Source: WLND01 sp040398845
Lineage (GTDB): Bacteria > Actinomycetota > Actinomycetes > S36-B12
Length of the DNA stretch: 64,000 nt
Reading direction: 5' to 3'
Assembly: GCA_040398845.1 (NCBI GenBank)
Contig: JBBATH010000005.1
Location: 62,001-126,000 of the forward strand
Made by a program: the position numbers and the translations under genes. Shown here in pieces: positions 49,195 to 57,487 of this stretch. The notes below the pieces were generated by a model that saw nothing but the letters and a program-made list of their open reading frames with translations, was not told the DNA's origin and did no database searches. The first letter of the stretch is position 1; each line of letters begins with the position of its first letter.

Positions 49195-49875
49195 CTAGAA
49201 CAGGCGCAGCGTCGGGTCGTCGGTTCCCTTGAGTGAGTCATAGTCAAGCAGGAAGCACCGGATGCCCCGGTCGGCGGCGAGCACTCGCGCCTGCGGTTTG
49301 ATCTCCTGGGCCGCGAACACCCCGGCGACCGGTGCGAGCATCGGGTCGCGGTTGAGCAGTTCGAGGTATCGAGTGAGCTGTTCAACGCCGTCGATCTCGC
49401 CGCGGCGCTTAATCTCGACCGCGTACGTCGCTCCGGTGCCGTCCTTGCACAGCAGGTCAACCGGCCCGATAGCTGTCGGGAACTCGCGGCGCACGAGCGA
49501 CCAGTTCTCGCCAAGGATGCCGACATGGGTGGCGAGGAGATGCTGAAGATGCGCCTCGACGCCGTCCTTCTGCAATCCTGGGTCAATGCCGAGCACGTGG
49601 TCGCTCTGTGACAGGGTCTCGTGAATCGTGATGAGCAACCGCTCCCCCGCCTTGTTCTCGACCGCCCACATCGACTCATCAGTGTCAAACTCCGCCGGGA
49701 GCACCTTCGTGACACAGGGTGGGCTCATCCAGTTGAGCGGCTTGTAGGAGCCCCCGTCCGAGTGGATGAGCACCGAACCGTCGGCCTTGACCATGATCAC
49801 GCGGATCGCCTCGGGCAGGTGCGCAGTGAGCCGCCCCACGTAATTGACTGTGCAGCGGGCCACAACGATTCTCAC
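49195..49875 (-). CDS. nucS: Endonuclease NucS (non-canonical mismatch repair)
   Basis: This 226-residue protein has exactly the mycobacterial NucS length. The N-terminal domain has RLTAHLPEA, VLIHSDGGSYKPLNWMSPP. The RecB-like nuclease domain has REFPTAIGPVDLLCKDGTGATYAVEIKRRG, carrying the catalytic Asp and E-x-K, and EQLTRYLELL. The C-terminus DDPTLRLF resembles a sliding-clamp binding tail. NucS cuts both strands at mismatches and replaces MutS/MutL in actinobacteria and some archaea. GTG at 49875 is chosen by family length; TACGGT lies exactly 6 bp upstream, so the mRNA is probably leaderless. Confidence 0.95.
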   Translation of the reverse strand: MRIVVARCTVNYVGRLTAHLPEAIRVIMVKADGSVLIHSDGGSYKPLNWMSPPCVTKVLPAEFDTDESMWAVENKAGERLLITIHETLSQSDHVLGIDPGLQKDGVEAHLQHLLATHVGILGENWSLVRREFPTAIGPVDLLCKDGTGATYAVEIKRRGEIDGVEQLTRYLELLNRDPMLAPVAGVFAAQEIKPQARVLAADRGIRCFLLDYDSLKGTDDPTLRLF

Positions 49876-49881
49876 CCCGGA

Positions 49882-49887
49882 ACCGTA
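49882..49887 (-). promoter_or_regulatory. Probable -10 box of the leaderless nucS transcript
   Basis: TACGGT on the minus strand ends 6 bp before the GTG start. Confidence 0.5.
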
Positions 49888-49939
49888 TCGGCCGCGGATC
49901 ACGGTCGCGCAAATCGGCTCGAGGGGGCACGATACGGGT

Positions 49940-50269
49940 GTGGTCGCTTGGAATTCCTACTCGTACCTCTTCGGGCCCTTTGCCGCATTCGGTGGCATTG
50001 CGGTCATGGTGGTCATCCTGCGGTGGTCATCACGACGTGGCGCCTCGCTTGTCGCGCCTCCAGCCAAAGCCGGACCCGACTCGGAGTACGGACTCCTCGT
50101 GCCGGTCGCGTCGCCACCTAACTATGTCGAGGGCGAAATTCTCAGGCGCCGGCTCGAGTCTGCGGGGCTGCGTGCGACCCTTGCACAGACCCTCGATGGC
50201 CCGCGGGTGATGGTGTGGCCCGCAGACGAGGACCGAGCGCGGGTGCTCCTGAAGTCCGAGAAGTCCTGA
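49940..50269 (+). CDS. Membrane-anchored DUF2007-like protein
   Basis: This protein of about 109 residues has one N-terminal hydrophobic segment (FGPFAAFGGIAVMVVILRW) and a soluble domain LVPVASPPNYVEGEILRRRLESAGLRATLAQTLDGPRVMVWPADEDRARVLL. That resembles DUF2007, a small domain sometimes described as a putative signal-transducing protein. GTG at 49940 is the most sensible start; a longer frame from 49844 would run over the nucS promoter. It converges on murA with a 13-bp gap. The function is unknown. Confidence 0.62.
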   Translation: MVAWNSYSYLFGPFAAFGGIAVMVVILRWSSRRGASLVAPPAKAGPDSEYGLLVPVASPPNYVEGEILRRRLESAGLRATLAQTLDGPRVMVWPADEDRARVLLKSEKS

Positions 50270-50282
50270 GCTCGTGGTCTGC

Positions 50283-51545
50283 TCAGCCTTCCGCTCGAGT
50301 GATATCGGCACCGAGTGACTGCAGTGCCGGGATGAACCCGGCATAGCCGCGGTCGATATGCGATACGCCGTACACGGTGGTCGTGCCCTCGGCGACGAGA
50401 CCAGCGAGCACGAGCCCCGCGCCCGCCCTGATGTCGGTCGCCTCGACCGGGGCCGCCGACAATGTGGACCGGCCGCGCACGAGCGCGTGATGGCCGTCAG
50501 TGCGGACGTTGGCCCCGAGTCGCGCAAGCTCTTGGACGAACCTGAACCGCGCCTCGAATAGGTTCTCGGTGACGAGTGCCGCGCCCTCCGAGATCGCGTT
50601 CAGGGCGATGAACTGCGGCTGGAGGTCAGTGGGAAACCCCGGGTACGGCAGGGTGACGATGTCAACGGCGCGCGGCCTTCGATCCATTTGGACCCGAAAT
50701 CCGTCGTCGAGACAGGTCACGACGGCGCCCGCTGTCTGGAGCTTGTCGAGTGCGATGGTGAGGTGCTCGGCGTTTGCCCGACGCACGATGATGTCGCCTT
50801 GAGTCATGGCGGCGGCAATCGCCCAAGTCCCGGCGACAATGCGATCACCGACCGTCGTATGCTCGACTGCGACGAGTTCGTCGACCCCGTCGACGGTAAT
50901 GGTGGAGGTGCCGATGCCATCGATGACCGCGCCCATCGCAGTGAGCATCGTGCAAATGTCAACGATCTCGGGTTCCCGGGCAGCGTTGTCGATGACGGTG
51001 ATGCCGCTCGCGGTTACCGCAGCCGTGAGTATGGTTTCGGTTGCCCCGACACTCGGAAAGTCCAGCCAGATGGACGCCCCCTGCAGCCGCCCATCGGACG
51101 CTGCAAGAAGGTAGCCGTGCTCGTTGACTACATCGGCGCCCATTCGCTGCAGGCCGTCGATATGCATGTCGAGCCCACGGGACCCGATGTTGTCGCCGCC
51201 TGGGAGCGCGACGTCTGCGGCCCGGCAACGGGCGAGGAGCGGGCCTAGGACGCAGATAGAGGCCCGCATGCGGCGGACAAGGTCGTAGTCGGCACGGTGC
51301 TCGAGGTTCTCGGGAACGGTGATATCGACGGTGCCCGCGCGGTGGCGGTGATCGACCTCGCAGCCGAGGCGGCGGAGCAACTCGGCCATGATCTCGACAT
51401 CGAGAATATCGGGTACGGCCCGCAGGGTGGTCGTGCCAACCGCGAGCAGCGAAGCAGCCATGAGCTTCAGAACGGAGTTCTTGGCGCCGGTCACCGTGAC
51501 CTCACCCAAAAGCGGCGTACCCCCGACGACGTTGAAAACCTCCAC
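50283..51545 (-). CDS. murA: UDP-N-acetylglucosamine 1-carboxyvinyltransferase MurA (Asp-type)
   Basis: This 420-residue enzyme transfers enolpyruvate from PEP to UDP-GlcNAc in peptidoglycan synthesis. It has VTGAKNSVLKLMAASLL (Lys22 region), MRASICVLGPLLAR and LPGGDNIGSRGLDMH. The active-site loop residue that is Cys115 in E. coli is Asp118 here, as in mycobacteria. That substitution is known to remove the fosfomycin target. GTG at 51545 matches the family N-terminus, with TACGAT 7 bp upstream (leaderless). Confidence 0.95.
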   Translation of the reverse strand: MEVFNVVGGTPLLGEVTVTGAKNSVLKLMAASLLAVGTTTLRAVPDILDVEIMAELLRRLGCEVDHRHRAGTVDITVPENLEHRADYDLVRRMRASICVLGPLLARCRAADVALPGGDNIGSRGLDMHIDGLQRMGADVVNEHGYLLAASDGRLQGASIWLDFPSVGATETILTAAVTASGITVIDNAAREPEIVDICTMLTAMGAVIDGIGTSTITVDGVDELVAVEHTTVGDRIVAGTWAIAAAMTQGDIIVRRANAEHLTIALDKLQTAGAVVTCLDDGFRVQMDRRPRAVDIVTLPYPGFPTDLQPQFIALNAISEGAALVTENLFEARFRFVQELARLGANVRTDGHHALVRGRSTLSAAPVEATDIRAGAGLVLAGLVAEGTTTVYGVSHIDRGYAGFIPALQSLGADITRAEG

Positions 51546-51552
51546 GGGTCGA

Positions 51553-51558
51553 ATCGTA
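51553..51558 (-). promoter_or_regulatory. Probable -10 box of the leaderless murA transcript
   Basis: TACGAT on the minus strand ends 7 bp before the GTG start of murA. Confidence 0.45.
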
Positions 51559-51607
51559 CGAGTGTTGAGATCCCGGAGCACACACCCCTAACCCGCTCCC
51601 ACCCCTC

Positions 51608-51696
51608 TCATCTCGCCCAGAATCTGGGTGAGATGAACGAGAAAGGCCCCAAATGGCAGGAATTCGTTCAGGTCACCCAGATTCTGGGCCAGGTGA
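51608..51696. repeat. ~90-bp intergenic inverted-repeat element, copy 2
   Basis: A 33-bp left arm (51608-51640) pairs with a right arm (51664-51696) at 29 of 33 positions around a 23-nt centre. As in copy 1 (37081-37169), each arm is itself palindromic, built from TCATCTCGCCCAGA and its complement and ending in ATGAACGA. Here it lies between the divergent murA and pduO genes, where a terminator would be unexpected. Confidence 0.85.
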
Positions 51697-51790
51697 AAAG
51701 GTGGGTTGGCGCTCCACGAGCGCCACCGGGCGTCAGCGCCCGGGCACAACGACCTAACGTGGCATAGGCTCTTTCCGACGAGGAGGCACC

Positions 51791-52366
51791 ATGGTCAACC
51801 TGACGAGGATCTACACCCGCACCGGCGACGACGGCACGACGTCGCTCGGTGACATGACCCGCACGGGCAAGAATGATCCGAGGCTCAAGGCCTATGCCGA
51901 CGTCGATGAGGCCAACTGCACGATTGGGGTGTGCCTAGCGGCGTCCGCACCGCCCGAGGAGATGCGGGCGCTCCTCCTGCGCATCCAAAATGACCTCTTT
52001 GACGTGGGCGCCGACCTGTGCACCCCGGTGGTCGACAATCCGCCATATGAGCCGCTGCGCGTCACCCAGCCCTACATCGACTTCCTCGAGCAGTCATGCG
52101 ATACGTCCAACGACCTACTCGAACCCCTTCGGTCATTCATCCTCCCCGGCGGAACCCTGCTGGCCGCGAACCTGCACATCGCGCGCACGGTTGTCCGTCG
52201 TGCCGAACGGTCGACATGGGCCGCCCTCGACACGTACCACGGCGGCATGAACCCGCTCACCGCCACATACCTCAACCGGCTCAGCGACCTGCTGTTCATC
52301 CTTTCCCGCATCGCGAACAAGGATGCCGGCGGCGACGTGCTCTGGCAGCCCGGCGCCAACCGCTGA
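51791..52366 (+). CDS. pduO: Cob(I)alamin adenosyltransferase, PduO type
   Basis: This 191-residue protein starts with the ATP-binding motif IYTRTGDDGTTSLGD and has YADVDEANCTIGV, FDVGADLCTP, FILPGGTLLAANLHIARTVVRRAER and YLNRLSDLLFILSR, all hallmarks of PduO-type ACA transferases. It makes adenosylcobalamin from cob(I)alamin and ATP, the cofactor of methylmalonyl-CoA mutase guarded by MeaB. GAGGAGG lies before the ATG. Its position next to murA is the same as in mycobacteria. Confidence 0.94.
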   Translation: MVNLTRIYTRTGDDGTTSLGDMTRTGKNDPRLKAYADVDEANCTIGVCLAASAPPEEMRALLLRIQNDLFDVGADLCTPVVDNPPYEPLRVTQPYIDFLEQSCDTSNDLLEPLRSFILPGGTLLAANLHIARTVVRRAERSTWAALDTYHGGMNPLTATYLNRLSDLLFILSRIANKDAGGDVLWQPGANR

Positions 52367-52384
52367 CCTGCCGCCCGACGCCCG

Positions 52385-53578
52385 TCAGAGAATCTCAATA
52401 ATCATGGCGTTCGCCATTCCGCCACCCTCGCACATCGTCTGGAGCCCGTAGCGCCCGCCGGTCTGCTCAAGGTGGTTGACCATCGTCGCGAGCAACTTGG
52501 TGCCCGATGCTCCAAGCGGATGTCCGAGGGCGATCGCCCCTCCTCTTGGGTTCAGCCGGTCGGGCGATACCCCGAGCTCGGCACGCCACATAAGTGGCAC
52601 CGATGCGAACGCCTCGTTGACCTCGAATGCGTCGATGTCATCGATTGAAAGGCCCGCTCGCGATAGGACTTTTCGCGTCGCCGGGGCCGGTGCGGTGAGC
52701 ATGTAGAGGGGGTCATCGCCGACGACTGCGAACGAATGGAAGCGTGCCCGCGGCTTGAGCCCGAGTTGCCTAGCCCGCTCTGCACTCATGATGAGCGCGG
52801 CGGACGCCCCGTCGGTGAGCGGCGAGGAGTTGCCTGGAGTGACCTGCCAGGTGACCTGCGGAAACCGGGTAGCGAGCCCCTCTGTGGCAAAGGACGGCTT
52901 GAGGCCGCCGAGTCCCGCCAGGGTCGTGCCGGCGCGGACCGTCTCGTCGAGTCGATGCTCGACGACGCGACCGTCGGCCGCCTGCACCTGGACGGGCACG
53001 ATCTCGTTGTCGAAGGCACCGGACGCAGCCGCGAACGCAGCGCGCTCATGGGACTGCGCGGAGAAGTCATCGAGCTGCGCCCGGCTGAATCCCCACTTCG
53101 CGGCGATGAGCTCGGCCGAGACCCCCTGGTTCACCAGCCCCTGCGGGTAGCGGGCCGCGATTCTCGGCCCGAGCGGGTCGCATCCGATGAGCGCCGTGCC
53201 CATCGGCACCCGGCTCATGGACTCGACGCCGCACGCGATCACAACATCCGCAGCGCCGGCAATGATCGACTGGGCCGCGAAATGGGCGGCCTGCTGACTC
53301 GACCCACACTGCCGATCAATCGACGTCGCCGGGATCTGATCCGGCCAGCCGGCGGCGAGCACGGCGTTTCGTCCAACGTTGAGCGACTGCTCCCCCGCCT
53401 GGCTCACACACCCCGCAAGCACGTCGTCGATGACCATCGGGTCGATGCCATTGCGATCGACGAGGGCAAGGAGTACCTCGGCCAGCAAGTCGACAGGGTG
53501 AACCCCAGACAGCGCACCGCCGGGCTTGCCTCTCCCTGAAGCAGTTCGAATAACATCAACGATCACAGCCTCATGCAT
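52385..53578 (-). CDS. Acetyl-CoA acetyltransferase (thiolase)
   Basis: This 397-residue thiolase has nucleophile Cys91 (SIDRQCGSSQQ), His353 in IALGHPLGASG and Cys383 in MCEGGGMAN, the full catalytic set. VIACGVESMSRVP and NEAFASVPL are also conserved. It either cleaves 3-ketoacyl-CoA or condenses acetyl-CoA. Its ATG follows directly after the TAG of the CoA-transferase gene, so the two are tightly coupled. Confidence 0.93.
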   Translation of the reverse strand: MHEAVIVDVIRTASGRGKPGGALSGVHPVDLLAEVLLALVDRNGIDPMVIDDVLAGCVSQAGEQSLNVGRNAVLAAGWPDQIPATSIDRQCGSSQQAAHFAAQSIIAGAADVVIACGVESMSRVPMGTALIGCDPLGPRIAARYPQGLVNQGVSAELIAAKWGFSRAQLDDFSAQSHERAAFAAASGAFDNEIVPVQVQAADGRVVEHRLDETVRAGTTLAGLGGLKPSFATEGLATRFPQVTWQVTPGNSSPLTDGASAALIMSAERARQLGLKPRARFHSFAVVGDDPLYMLTAPAPATRKVLSRAGLSIDDIDAFEVNEAFASVPLMWRAELGVSPDRLNPRGGAIALGHPLGASGTKLLATMVNHLEQTGGRYGLQTMCEGGGMANAMIIEIL

Positions 53579-54667
53579 CTAGATACCCTTCCCGTTGGGT
53601 TGCTCTGCAATGAAGTGGACGTCGCCGCGCGACGCAGGAGGCGTTCGGGAGAACCGTGGGGCGGGTGATGCCTGGAGTCCCCCCTCACCTCGAGTGAAGG
53701 TGCCACGGGCAACGAGGTGGGGATGCTCGGCTGCCTCCGCAAAGGTCAGGACCGGCGTCACGCAGGCCGAGGAGCCGTCGAAGTGCGCGACCCACTCATC
53801 ACGGGGCTTCGATTCGAACAATCGGGTGAATTGCGACCGCATGAGCGGCCAGTTCGCGCGGTCGCGGGGATCTCCGACATCCCTGAGCGTCAGCCCGAGG
53901 CCGTCGAGCAGTGCAACAAAGAAGTGCGGCTCGAGTGCCCCCACCGCAAGATAGCCACCGTCGGCGCAGACATAGGTGTCGTAAAACGGAGCGCCGCCGT
54001 CGAGAATGTTGTTCGCCCGGTCATCGGTCCATGCTCCCATCGAACGTAGCGCGAGGATCATCTGGCTGATGAGTACGGTCCCATCGACCATTGCGGCATC
54101 CACAACCTGCCCAAGGCCTGACGAATTGCGCTCAACGAGCGCGGCGAGGACACCGACCAGCAGAAGCATCGAACCGCCGCCGTAGTCGCCGACCAGGCTT
54201 AGCGGAACCGACGGAGCCTCACCCTCACGACCGATCGCATGGAGGGCACCGGTGAGCCCGATGTAGTTGATGTCATGTCCGACCCTATCGGCCCATGGAC
54301 CGGTTTGTCCCCAACCGGTGATCCGCCCGTAGACCAATCGGGGATTGATCGCGAAACAGGCTTCGGGCCCTACTCCGAGTCGTTCAGCAACGCCCGGTCT
54401 CAACCCTTCGATGAGCACATCCGACTCGGCGACGAGCGCGAGTACCTGCTCGCGGCCATCGTCCCCTTTGAGGTCGGCGAACACCGTGCGCCGTCCGCGT
54501 CGAGTCGAATCGAAGGACCCCGGCTCGCCAAACTGAAGTCGACGTCCAGCAGGCCCCTCAACACGAACGACCTCTGCCCCAAGATCTGCGAGAATCATGG
54601 CGGCGTGCGGGCCCGGCCCGAGTGATGCGAGTTCTACGACTCGAATCCCCTGAAGTGGCCCGCTCAT
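53579..54667 (-). CDS. CaiB/BaiF family CoA-transferase, alpha-methylacyl-CoA racemase-like
   Basis: This 362-residue protein starts GPLQGIRVVELASLGPGPHAAMILADLGAEVVRVEGP and has RPGVAERLGVGPE, then GHDINYIGL (His131) and VGDYGGGSM (Asp161), the pair used by mycobacterial alpha-methylacyl-CoA racemase. Racemisation of 2-methyl-branched acyl-CoAs, needed for degrading branched lipids, is therefore more likely than CoA transfer. ATG at 54667 has TACTCT exactly 6 bp upstream (leaderless); a longer frame to 54727 is rejected. The operon continues with the thiolase. Confidence 0.9.
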   Translation of the reverse strand: MSGPLQGIRVVELASLGPGPHAAMILADLGAEVVRVEGPAGRRLQFGEPGSFDSTRRGRRTVFADLKGDDGREQVLALVAESDVLIEGLRPGVAERLGVGPEACFAINPRLVYGRITGWGQTGPWADRVGHDINYIGLTGALHAIGREGEAPSVPLSLVGDYGGGSMLLLVGVLAALVERNSSGLGQVVDAAMVDGTVLISQMILALRSMGAWTDDRANNILDGGAPFYDTYVCADGGYLAVGALEPHFFVALLDGLGLTLRDVGDPRDRANWPLMRSQFTRLFESKPRDEWVAHFDGSSACVTPVLTFAEAAEHPHLVARGTFTRGEGGLQASPAPRFSRTPPASRGDVHFIAEQPNGKGI

Positions 54668-54673
54668 GAATGA

Positions 54674-54679
54674 AGAGTA
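54674..54679 (-). promoter_or_regulatory. Probable -10 box of the leaderless CoA-transferase transcript
   Basis: TACTCT on the minus strand ends 6 bp before the ATG at 54667. Confidence 0.5.
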
Positions 54680-54783
54680 CGTGGACGTCGATTGACGCAT
54701 GGCACTGTTGCCACGACTCTTCACCATTGCACCCCTCCCACGATGCGCTCAAGTAGCCTGGACCGGAATCCGAAGGAGTCCAC

Positions 54784-55539
54784 ATGAACCCCGCCGATAG
54801 CCCCGTCCTCCTATCAATCGAGGGGGCGGTCGCCACGATCACCCTCAATAGGCCTGCAGCTCTCAACGCGATCACGGTCGAGATGTTGGAAGCCCTCGAC
54901 AGCACGCTCGCCGATCTCCACGGACGATCCGACATTGTCGTGGTGGTCATGACAGGCGCAGGTCGCGCTTTCAGCGCCGGGGTGGATCTCAAGGAGCTTA
55001 GTGGGCGTTCACTCACCAACGGAGCCGTCGGGGACTACCTCGATATTCCGGGGCAGCGTGTCATCAGGCGAATTGAGCACCTTGACGCCATTGTCATCGC
55101 GAAGGTGAACGGCTTCTGCTTCACCGGGGCTCTCGAATTGGCCCTCGCATGCGATCTCATCGTGACGGCCGACGAAGCGGTGCTTGGCGATACCCACGCG
55201 AAGTGGGGCATTCGGCCATCATGGGGCATGAGTCAGCGCCTGCCAGCACTCGCCGGGCCGGCAGCCGCTCGGTTGCTCTCATACCGGGCTGCCACCTTCA
55301 CTGGGGCGACGGCTCGCGACCTCGGCATATCAACCTTGTCCTGCCCAAGATCCGACCTCGACGACGTTGTCGCCGACCTCGCAAAGGACATCGCAGCAAA
55401 CAGCCACGGTGCGCTCATGGCCTACAAGGACCTCTACCGGGCCGCCCAGCGCCTCAGCGTTCCCGACGGCCTCGCCTACGAGGCCAACACGAGCTACCCA
55501 ATTGACGACACGGAAGATCGCATCGCCGAGTTCAGGTGA
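54784..55539 (+). CDS. Enoyl-CoA hydratase/isomerase family protein
   Basis: This 251-residue crotonase has ITLNRPAALNAIT, TGAGRAFSAGVDLKE, NGFCFTGALELALACDLIV with the first catalytic Glu, and then AKWGIRPSWGMSQRLP. The second catalytic Glu of hydratases is not present in that block, so isomerase, hydrolase or other crotonase chemistry is possible. GAAGGAG lies before the ATG. It is divergent from the CoA-transferase-thiolase pair, which suggests a shared lipid-degrading role, and converges on atpC. Confidence 0.85.
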   Translation: MNPADSPVLLSIEGAVATITLNRPAALNAITVEMLEALDSTLADLHGRSDIVVVVMTGAGRAFSAGVDLKELSGRSLTNGAVGDYLDIPGQRVIRRIEHLDAIVIAKVNGFCFTGALELALACDLIVTADEAVLGDTHAKWGIRPSWGMSQRLPALAGPAAARLLSYRAATFTGATARDLGISTLSCPRSDLDDVVADLAKDIAANSHGALMAYKDLYRAAQRLSVPDGLAYEANTSYPIDDTEDRIAEFR

Positions 55540-55627
55540 GCACCTCCACGACGGGCACCCTGCAGGACCGTGACCGAATCAGCCGGAATTGCGCAGGATC
55601 TCCCGTGTCAGAAGACCAACGGGGCCA

Positions 55628-56017
55628 TTAGCGGAGGGCTCCGGCCATTCCTGCCACCGTGATTCGAGTCTCTGCACGTCGCATCGCCGAGGGGTCCTCA
55701 TCATTCGCGGCCTGAGCAGCAGCGAGCGCCACCTTCGCACGATCGAGGTCGATGTCTCCGGCGAGCTCGGCGATTTCAGCGATGACATTCACCTGGTTCG
55801 AGTCGACCGAGAAGAACCCACCATGCACCGCAACGAGCATCTTCGTCCCGTCGGACTCCTCGATGCGCAGCGCACTGTCGACGAGAAGGGCGAGAACTGG
55901 CTCGTGGCCCGGCATAATCCCGATCTCGCCATCGGGTGTTTTTGCCACAACACTCTTCGCGGTTCCACTCCAAAGCGCGCGCTCCGCTGACACGACGTTG
56001 ACGACGAGTTCTGCCAT
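55628..56017 (-). CDS. atpC: ATP synthase epsilon subunit
   Basis: This 129-residue protein has the epsilon beta-sandwich: AELVVNVVSAERALWSGTAKSVVAKTPDGEIGIMPGHEPVLALL, then VAVHGGFFSVDSNQVNVIAEIAEL, and a short C-terminal helical part. It forms the central stalk foot with gamma and can inhibit hydrolysis. ATG at 56017 matches the family; a longer frame to 56077 overlaps atpD. It is the last gene of the atp operon, 5 bp after atpD. Confidence 0.95.
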   Translation of the reverse strand: MAELVVNVVSAERALWSGTAKSVVAKTPDGEIGIMPGHEPVLALLVDSALRIEESDGTKMLVAVHGGFFSVDSNQVNVIAEIAELAGDIDLDRAKVALAAAQAANDEDPSAMRRAETRITVAGMAGALR

Positions 56018-56022
56018 CTCGA

Positions 56023-57468
56023 CTACTTCTTGTTCAGTTCGGCGGCGTTCTTCTCGACATCCTCGATGCCACCACACATGAAGAACGCCTGCTCTGGCAG
56101 ACGGTCATAGGTACCTACGCACAGCGCGCGGAACGAGGAGATGGTTTCTTCCACAGGCACGAACGACCCCGACTGACCCGTGAAAGCCTCCGCGACGAAC
56201 ATATTCTGCGAGAGGAATCGCTGGATACGGCGAGCGCGACCCACGAGGATCTTGTCCTCCTCGGAGAGCTCGTCGATGCCGAGGATCGCGATAATGTCCT
56301 GAAGATCCTTGTAGCGCTGGAGGATCTCCTTGACGCGGGCGGCAACGGCGTAGTGCTCATCACCGACGTAGCGCGGGTCAAGGATGCGCGACATGGAGTC
56401 GAGGGGATCGACGGCTGGGTAGATGCCGAGCTCCGAGATCGGACGGCTGAGGGTGGTCGTCGCATCGAGGTGGGCGAAGGTGGTCGCGGGCGCCGGGTCG
56501 GTGAGGTCATCGGCAGGCACGTAAATGGCCTGCAGCGAGGTGATTGAGTGTCCGCGTGTTGAGGTGATGCGCTCCTGAAGCTGCCCCATTTCGTCTGCAA
56601 GGGTCGGCTGGTAGCCCACTGCGGACGGCATGCGCCCAAGCAGGGTCGACACCTCCGAGCCCGCCTGCGTGAAGCGGAAGATGTTGTCGATGAAGAGGAG
56701 CACATCCTGCTTTTGCACATCGCGGAAGTACTCGGCCATGGTCAGGGCAGTCAGGGCCACCCGCAGTCGCGTACCCGGCGGCTCATCCATCTGGCCGAAC
56801 ACAAGGGCGGTCTTCTCAAGCACGCCGGACTCGCTCATCTCGAGGAAGAGGTCGTTGCCCTCACGGGTGCGCTCGCCGACGCCCGCGAACACCGACACGC
56901 CACTGAAGTTCTCGGCGACCCGGTAGATCATTTCTTGGATGAGGACGGTCTTGCCGACCCCCGCACCACCGAAGAGGCCGATCTTGCCGCCCTTCACATA
57001 CGGAGTGAGCAAATCGATGACCTTAATACCGGTCCAGAACACCTCGGTCTTCGACTCGAGCTGGTCGAAGGCCGGTGGCTGGCGGTGGATGCTCCACCGC
57101 TCCTTAATGTCAAGGGATGCCTCGGGGACATCGAGCGGAATGCCGAGGGTGTTCCAGACATGCCCCTTGGTGACGTCACCAACCGGCACCATGATTGGCG
57201 ACCCGGTATCGCGCACCTCAGACCCGCGGACCAAGCCGTCGGTGGGCTGCATCGAGATGGCGCGCACCATGTTGTCGCCGATATGTAGCGCCACCTCGAG
57301 GGTGAGCATCCGGTCATCGCCGTCACCGAAGGAGACGTCTACCTGGAGCGCGTTGTAGAGCTCAGGCATGGCCTCGACGGGGAACTCAACGTCGACGACA
57401 GGTCCGGTCACCCGGGCGACTCGTCCGACGCCGGTCTTGGTCGTGAGGTCAGCGGTCATGTTGTTCAT
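56023..57468 (-). CDS. atpD: ATP synthase beta subunit
   Basis: This catalytic F1 subunit of about 481 residues has the P-loop GGAGVGKTV, GERTREGNDLF (catalytic Glu in this block), DNIFRFTQAGSEVSTLLGRMPSAVGYQPTL and the C-terminal region ending MCGGIEDVEKNAAELNKK. AAGGAGA sits immediately before the first ATG, so the second ATG nine bases on may be the true start. It lies between atpG and atpC in the standard order. Confidence 0.98.
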   Translation of the reverse strand: MNNMTADLTTKTGVGRVARVTGPVVDVEFPVEAMPELYNALQVDVSFGDGDDRMLTLEVALHIGDNMVRAISMQPTDGLVRGSEVRDTGSPIMVPVGDVTKGHVWNTLGIPLDVPEASLDIKERWSIHRQPPAFDQLESKTEVFWTGIKVIDLLTPYVKGGKIGLFGGAGVGKTVLIQEMIYRVAENFSGVSVFAGVGERTREGNDLFLEMSESGVLEKTALVFGQMDEPPGTRLRVALTALTMAEYFRDVQKQDVLLFIDNIFRFTQAGSEVSTLLGRMPSAVGYQPTLADEMGQLQERITSTRGHSITSLQAIYVPADDLTDPAPATTFAHLDATTTLSRPISELGIYPAVDPLDSMSRILDPRYVGDEHYAVAARVKEILQRYKDLQDIIAILGIDELSEEDKILVGRARRIQRFLSQNMFVAEAFTGQSGSFVPVEETISSFRALCVGTYDRLPEQAFFMCGGIEDVEKNAAELNKK

Positions 57469-57487
57469 TCTCCTTATGCAGACGCTT

